This document shows, one piece after another, positions 57,761 through 64,000 of a stretch of DNA of 64,000 nucleotides. Each line of letters opens with the position of its first letter. Position 1 is the stretch's first letter. The DNA lies in assembly GCF_001039355.2 (NCBI RefSeq), contig NW_019775402.1, positions 928,165 to 992,164 on the forward strand. The letters are read 5' to 3'. The notes beneath the pieces are model-generated. The model ran no database searches. It saw only the letters and a program-made list of their open reading frames with translations, and was not told where the DNA came from. This DNA comes from Lingula anatina. Its lineage: Eukaryota; Brachiopoda; Lingulata; Lingulida; Lingulidae. Position numbers and translations under genes: made by a program.

Positions 57761-58957
57761 CTGAGCAATACTGCTCCATCTTGATATGTTAGGATACTAC
57801 TGCACTGAGCAATACTGCTCCATCTTGCTATGTTAGGATACTACAGCACTGAGCAATACTGCTCCATCTTGCTATGTTAGGATACTACAGCACTGAGCAA
57901 TACTGCTCCATCTTGCTATGTTAGGATACTACAGCACTGAGCAATACTGCTCCATCTTGCTATGTTAGGATACTACAGCACTGAGCAATACTGCTCCATC
58001 TTGCTATGTTAGGATACTACAGCACTGAGCAATACTGCTCCATCTTGCTATGTTAGGATACTACAGCACTGAGCAATACTGCTCCATCTTGCTATGTTAG
58101 GATACTACAGCACTGAGCAATACTGCTCCATCTTGCTATGTTAGGATACTACAGCACTGAGCAATACTGCTCCATCTTGCTATGTTAGGATACTACAGCA
58201 CTGAGCAATACTGCTCCATCTTGCTATGTTAGGATACTACAGCACTGAGCAATACTGCTCCATCTTGCTATGTTAGGATACTACAGCACTGAGCAATACT
58301 GCTCCATCTTGCTATGTTAGGATACTACAGCACTGAGCAATACTGCTCCATCTTGCTATGTTAGGATACTACAGCACTGAGCAATACTGCTCCATCTTGC
58401 TATGTTAGGATACTACAGCACTGAGCAATACTGCTCCATCTTGCTATGTTAGGATACTACAGCACTGAGCAATACTGCTCCATCTTGCTATGTTAGGATA
58501 CTACAGCACTGAGCAATACTGCTCCATCTTGCTATGTTAGGATACTACAGCACTGAGCAATACTGCTCCATCTTGCTATGTTAGGATACTACAGCACTGA
58601 GCAATACTGCTCCATCTTGCTATGTTAGGATACTACAGCACTGAGCAATACTGCTCCATCTTGCTATGTTAGGATACTACAGCACTGAGCAATACTGCTC
58701 CATCTTGCTATGTTAGGATACTACAGCACTGAGCAATACTGCTCCATCTTGCTATGTTAGGATACTACAGCACTGAGCAATACTGCTCCATCTTGCTATG
58801 TTAGGATACTACAGCACTGAGCAATACTGCTCCATCTTGCTATGTTACCATACTACAGCACTGAGCAATACTGCTCCATCTTGCTATGTTAGGATACTAC
58901 AGAACTGAGCAATACTGCTCCATCTTGCTATGTTAGGACACTACAGCACTGCGCAAT
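57761..58957. repeat. Minisatellite, 27 copies of 44 bp
   Basis: Unit CTGAGCAATACTGCTCCATC then TTGCTATGTTAGGATACTACAGCA written as 20 + 24 bases. The interior copies are identical; the first copy (GATATG, CTACTGCA) and the last three vary, as expected for an array homogenised from its middle. Confidence 0.97.
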
Positions 58958-59952
58958 AGAGACAAGGATTAAAAAGCAAAACTTTAACAAGGATTTGTTG
59001 ATTATTTTTCAAATTGTTTAAACCAAAGAAGCAAGGTTTGCATCACTAAAACTTTTTCTGTGAAAAGTCAGCGTGAAGAACTATATGCTCCCAGACAATA
59101 CTTTGTCTATTGCTATACACACAGACACTTGTTGATTGTGCTATTTCTTGCTGCTTATAGTTGAAAAGAGAAAATAATCCTATTATCTACAAAATGACAG
59201 AAGCAAAAAGAAGAAACATAAAGCAAAGTGTGAAACAAAAGATTGACCTTATTCCAAAACAACTTTAAGTCCTATCTTGATAAAGGTCAGATAATCTGCC
59301 TGTATAATGTCTTCCCTTGCACCAGCTTGTCTTGAGCTGCCCCCTGGCACAGCTCCATCTATCTTGAGACTTTCCCCATCCCTGCTCGGCCTGTCTTGCC
59401 ATATTTAGTCAGTGTGTATATCAGTTCTCAGGTTCACAGGTGTATGATTACTGAACCCCCACTTCCAGGGATCATCTCAAAATCTCCTCATGGGGAGCAT
59501 CTCAGCAGTAGGGAGAAAATTAATACCAGGTGGAACAAATCAAGACAGGCCAGTGTCCTTAAGTACCATGATATCTCTAAGGGAAAGGGAAAATTTATCT
59601 ACTAGGGTAAAATAGAAAATGTGACACTTACATAATTCCATATAATGGTAAATAAGACATAGTATAGAACAAATAGTATAAAATGGAACACAAGGAAAGC
59701 AGACAGGAAGAGAAAACTTGGGAACTAAGAATAAACAAAGGCATTATTACCTACCAGTATGCTCCTATATCTCACCAACAGACCACTGGCTAATGTCAAA
59801 AACACTGTATAAAAATACCCTGTACAGCATATACCATCTTCTACTCAGCAAGAACCAATGACCATTCACATAAATTGTGCACAAATAGTGGCTATAGATG
59901 AAGAAGACCTAAATCACCATCACAGCAGGTTTTATAGCCTCTCTAGTGCCTA

Positions 59953-60209
59953 GATCCCATTCCCATACCTAGCTCAATCTAGCGGGATTGGTCTATCTCC
60001 GAGAGGATTCTTGCTAAATTGTTTTCTGCTTACATGGGTTACCTGTCTAGCATGCCCAATGAAGCTGCTAAGCGATAGTTTATTACCCTCTAGCAGCTTC
60101 GGCAGGCGTGATAGACATCTAAGCCACTTAAGTTAATTGCAATTAAGTGAGAATCCCCTTTGAGATAGTTCGGTCCAAAGTTAGTATGATAGGGTCTGAG
60201 AATGGTATC
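59953..60209. mobile_element. MITE family A, copy 3
   Basis: Ends CCATTCCCATACCTAGCTC and GGGTCTGAGAATGGTATC. The inner palindrome is more degraded than in copies 1 and 2 (GCATGCCCAATGAAGCTGC / GCAGCTTCGGCAGGCGTGA). Confidence 0.75.
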
Positions 60210-61170
60210 TTTGTGAATACCATGGCTGTACAACTATACATAAATCTCATCCATGTGAATATCATGACCTGAGGCCCTCTAACATACCCTTGGTCTAAAT
60301 CTGTAGACAGGAGGTAGTTATAATACATCAGTTCTATCTCCTATCCAACCTGCTGTACTTGCCTTACCTAACAGTATGTGATAAATCAGGTCACAAGTGG
60401 AGACTGGTCCATGTGCTCAATACTATATCTTCCTTTATGAAGTCAAACACAAGCAACTACTGATGGATTCATGGCAAAGGTGAACAGAAAAAGACGAATT
60501 TATAGCTCCATGTCCTTAGAAGATTGATAGCACCTTGACTGGTCTTTCCATAGGCTTCATCCTGGACCTCTGCCATATCTCTGATATATATACACATACA
60601 CACACAGTCTATGCTGGCTCTACAATGGCTGCAGCTTTGATGGAACTCTAATTTGGCTACATAAATAATGTACATATAAATTAGCTGAAAACACATGTAC
60701 GTGAGGAGCCGGTATAAAGCAATATATTAGAATTACTAGCAATGAGAACTTCTCCCCACATGTGCTTCATGTGCTGTACACAAGAGCATGAAAGAAGGCA
60801 GACATACAGGTTATGGCACTTGATAATGAGGTTATGTATGTGAATGTAACACAACAAGTGGATGTGAGGATATACACTTACACACCCACAGAACACCCAC
60901 AGAACATGCTACTTCACAACTAACCAGAAAGCTGTCTCTCAGTAATTAACACACACAGAACACACATACACACACACACTCACACACACAGTACACACAC
61001 AGTACAAACACACACACGCACACAGAACAAACACACACACACACACACACACATACGCTTACCCCTACCACTCCCCTGGAAGCTGTCCTAACACAGTGAC
61101 CTCAGCAGTTAACACACAGCAGATACCAACTGAGGGAAATTGTTGTGGATAACCACCATAAACACCAAGT

Positions 61171-61360
61171 ACAGTGCCAACCAGAATATTGCAAACATTA
61201 CAAACCACGTTTTACAGTGCTGACCAAAATATTTCAAACATTACAAACCACATTTTACAGTGCTGACCAAAATATTTCAAACACTACAAACCACATTTTA
61301 TAGTGATGACCAAAATATTTCAAACATTGCAGGCCATGTTTTACAGTGCTGACCAAATAC
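61171..61360. repeat. Tandem repeat, five copies of about 43 bp
   Basis: Unit ACAGTGCTGACCAAAATATT then TCAAACATTACAAACCACAT. The first copy diverges most. Confidence 0.85.
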
Positions 61361-62171
61361 TCCCAACAACATGCTGTAGGCCCTGTTTAGAAAAGGGGTA
61401 AAAAACTGCCATATCCATTTAATTTATGTGAACACTCACTAATAAATTCTTGATATCCTTTGAGAAATCCAGCCTGTATTTTTATAACCTGATGAATTTC
61501 TGACTTGACTGCCAGTAGTTTATACGAGTTCACAGGTACACACATTTTCACATGCTTTTTATCATTGTCATCTATCAAAGTATATTCTAATCACTTGTAC
61601 ACAACAATAAGACATATACACAAAGCCACGTCTACGTTTGTAATCCTTAATTGGAAAACAGAATGGAGAGAAAGGACAGGAATTTGTTCTGCTTCAGTAT
61701 TGAACTTCACCTCACTTGAAGCAGAAATTGGTGCTGTTAACTGGAGTACAAGATATAACACCAAGTCCAATGACTCAGTACTGCATTAACAGCAAAAATA
61801 ATATCAAAAAATATAGGGCACAAACATTATGCAACTCGTTATAAACATAAATTTTATGTAATGAACATAAAAAGATGAGACAAAAACCTTGAACAAACTC
61901 ACAGAGAACATATATACATACACTATAAATATCAAGAGAGAGTTTAAGAAAGTGACATGAACAGGTCAACGTTAGTCCTGAGGTGTAAAACAACGAAATC
62001 ATCTCATATTTTATAAACACCAATTCCCACATAAGCTGAGGCCAGAATATTTTCATTTAACTGTCAACATAAGATGGAGGAGAGCAGTTGCAATGTGCCA
62101 AGGTTCACTGGTTAAACTAAACATCATTTACCAGACATTTAGAACATTTCACCAAACTGCTGTGGATCAGT

Positions 62172-62474
62172 GGCCTTATACAGAATAGACAATCCGAGTA
62201 TCAACTGGTTCAAGGATCAAATATGGCCGACCCTACATGGAAGGAAGACTACTTAATCCTGTAATGGTCTCTCCGCCTCTCACTCGCTGTCCCATGTGTT
62301 GTCCCTGCAGGGTCACAGTAAGTTAATTTCGGCTCCATTCCACCAGATGAGTGGGGAGGCCTCTGAGAGGCGAAGAGACCATTACAGGATTAAGTAGTCT
62401 TCCTTTCAAGTAGGGTCCGCCATATTTGATCATTGGACCAGTTGATACTCAGACCTTCTATTCTAAATGGCCCC
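62172..62474. mobile_element. Fold-back MITE family C, copy 3
   Basis: Left GTATCAACTGGTTCAAGGAT and AAATATGGCCGACCCTACAT; the right arm holds their inverses (GGACCAGTTGATACTC). Shares TTAATCCTGTAATGGTCTCT with copy 1. Confidence 0.8.
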
Positions 62475-63124
62475 AATGTCTCAGTTGGTCTTCTCAAACT
62501 GATTCACACCACACCTTTCAGGTAAGAAGTGTGCAATAATATAATCCAGCTTGAAAAAGTGCTTAACACTGTATCCACTTACAGCCCCAGCCCTTAATAC
62601 AACAGCTACTACGATTTATTTCCAAAAAACTTTAATTCTTGAAAATGCAGTACTTTAGACAAGAAAGCAAAAGCATATATTCTAAATGCCAAATAAAATA
62701 CCCATTACTCAAGCATTGTTATAACCAGTTTACCACAACTTCAAAGCAAACCAATGAACCTTGCTCCAGACCCTGCCAGAAATTTACCAATCCAATAAAT
62801 ATATTGACAGCAAACACTACAGACCAAAGCAACAGTTACCTTTCCTTTTCTTTTCTTCCACTCACACGTCTTAAAATAAAACAAAGTCTACGTATACAGA
62901 ATTACATATACTTTTCATTGCAATATATTTATATTTAAACAAAGACAATGGATATATGCGGACTGTTCAGACACAAAAAATTTAAGACCGACTGAGAATC
63001 CAACATATGTTACTATATTTCTATTTTGATTTCCCATGACTCTAAGTATCAGAAGCAAGATGGTTCTCTGTGAAATATGGGAGGCCACTGAATGGAGTCG
63101 GATCAAATTTCGGTCTAAACTTGC

Positions 63125-63275
63125 CCTGTCTGAACANGGGGGGAGGGTCTTTTTCCATAAAAACGCCATGTACCTAGATCAAATTTTACCAAGAGTGGAC
63201 CTTTTGTCAGCATAAGAGGCGGTTCTTTCGAAACCCCTGAACCATCCCTGGCTACGGGCCAGAGTCTGAAAAGAA
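63125..63275. mobile_element. hAT-like terminal remnant
   Basis: GAAACCCCTGAACCATCCC followed by TGGCTACGGGCC resembles the inverse of CAGGGGCGTAGCCAGGGGG ends common in hAT elements. Contains the single N at 63136. Confidence 0.35.
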
Positions 63276-63479
63276 TTTTTATTCAATATCTAAGACTAAA
63301 GTTTAGATGAATATACTGTAATGGACAGTTTTGCACCCTGACTGTGCCATTGCGGATTTTCCGCATGGAAAATGATGTTGTCCCTCATTTTGACATATAG
63401 CACCGCTAAAGGCGCAATATGACTTAAAATATCCGTTAAAATTAGTTAAGAGCACCCATCTAAAAAGCAAATGAATATT

Positions 63480-64000
63480 TCTCCTTTTCACTTATCGTTT
63501 ACTCAACATGCAGTCCGACGGAAGCCATACTTGTTTACCCAGCACGTGTAGTTAGGTGTTCTCAGAGGTCCGCGCGTGGCCAGTCGTAAGCAGTTTGAGC
63601 GGCCTGTTTTCAGAGTCTTGAGCAGTACGTTTTTCATTGACCTGTAGTAATTTCAGTTTCGATACATTTTTTTGTGAAACGGGTCACACGTCAGCCCTCA
63701 CACCATCGCTACGCACACTTCAAGCGACATCATAATGTACGTAGACCTTTATTACAAAACGCGCCAGTATGGCGCAAGTTAAAGTTTTACTTGCGAATTA
63801 GTGCGTACTTAGAGCTTTACGATAAATTCATTCAAATATGAGGCGAGGTGTCTGTTAAAGAAACTGACTTTAGTCTGTCGGACATGTGGGCCGATGAGTT
63901 AAAAGGGTTTTCCAGCCCACAGAACTTTTGCCGGCATATGGCCGTGGTCCGACGGCTTTCGCAATCACTGACAAACTCTGCCATATAGACACAAACTGTG
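63480..64000. promoter_or_regulatory. CpG-richer right edge, possible promoter region
   Basis: CG dinucleotides are clearly more frequent (for example GGTCCGCGCGTGGCCAGTCG, ACGCGCCAGTATGGCGC) than in the AT-rich DNA to the left. It could be the promoter of ARHGAP or of a neighbour. No TATA box or coding start was supported. Confidence 0.25.

Larger units (their letters stand above)
58958..63100. other. Spacer/intron without recognised gene
   Basis: Holds MITE A copy 3, CA-rich tracts (60956-61052), a five-copy 43-bp repeat (61171-61360) and MITE C copy 3. Open frames of 60-100 codons have no recognisable features. Confidence 0.5.

Noticed and set aside
51402-64000. PDZ-domain exons of ARHGAP
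   Set aside because: No frame on the minus strand shows the carboxylate-binding loop or other PDZ features, so they are assumed to lie outside the window.

Overview
The window is nuclear DNA from an animal. Genes are split by GT-AG introns, most of the sequence is AT-rich intron or spacer, and it is full of microsatellites, minisatellites and short palindromic transposons. The proteins are a CTR-type copper transporter, a small single-domain R-type (ricin-B-like) lectin, and a very large ARHGAP21/23-type Rho GTPase-activating protein. Together they fit an invertebrate, plausibly a lophotrochozoan such as a mollusc, annelid or brachiopod. The species cannot be fixed from the sequence, and the phylum is an inference.

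Layout. (1) 1-5.5 kb, plus strand: the last two coding exons of a copper transporter (2387-2552 and 4828-5035). Its 5' exons lie left of the window, and palindromic MITEs sit in and before its last intron. (2) 5.5-7.6 kb: spacer with hAT-like remnants. (3) 7.6-14.0 kb, plus strand: an R-type lectin gene with a coding first exon that is only the ATG (7695-7697), then exons 10580-10736 and 11165-11412. A second, about 98% identical copy (12948-13104, 13534-13781) follows a 228-base assembly gap and shows no first exon. (4) 16.3-51.4 kb, minus strand: about 17 exons of one ARHGAP21/23 orthologue, tail-to-tail with the lectins. Every junction was traced by splice site and reading phase. The joined frame is open for about 2,893 codons and carries a long disordered N-terminal half, a PH domain, a RhoGAP domain with its arginine finger, and a conserved C-terminal tail. 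The N-terminal PDZ exons expected for this family were not found and probably lie right of the window. (5) 51.4-64 kb: no supported coding exon, only repeats and MITEs, then a CpG-richer right edge that could be a promoter.

The genes do not form a pathway: copper uptake at membranes, glycan binding, and Rho/Cdc42 control of actin and membrane traffic. The most unusual points are these. The lectin's own splice acceptor plus its first codons are amplified into an intronic minisatellite. Fold-back MITEs keep their two arms complementary while copies diverge from each other. Perfect tandem arrays lie inside ARHGAP introns. A possible alternative acidic first exon would give a PDZ-less ARHGAP isoform. 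Three direct duplications, one including an ARHGAP exon, begin at or beside N characters and look like unmerged haplotypes rather than biology.
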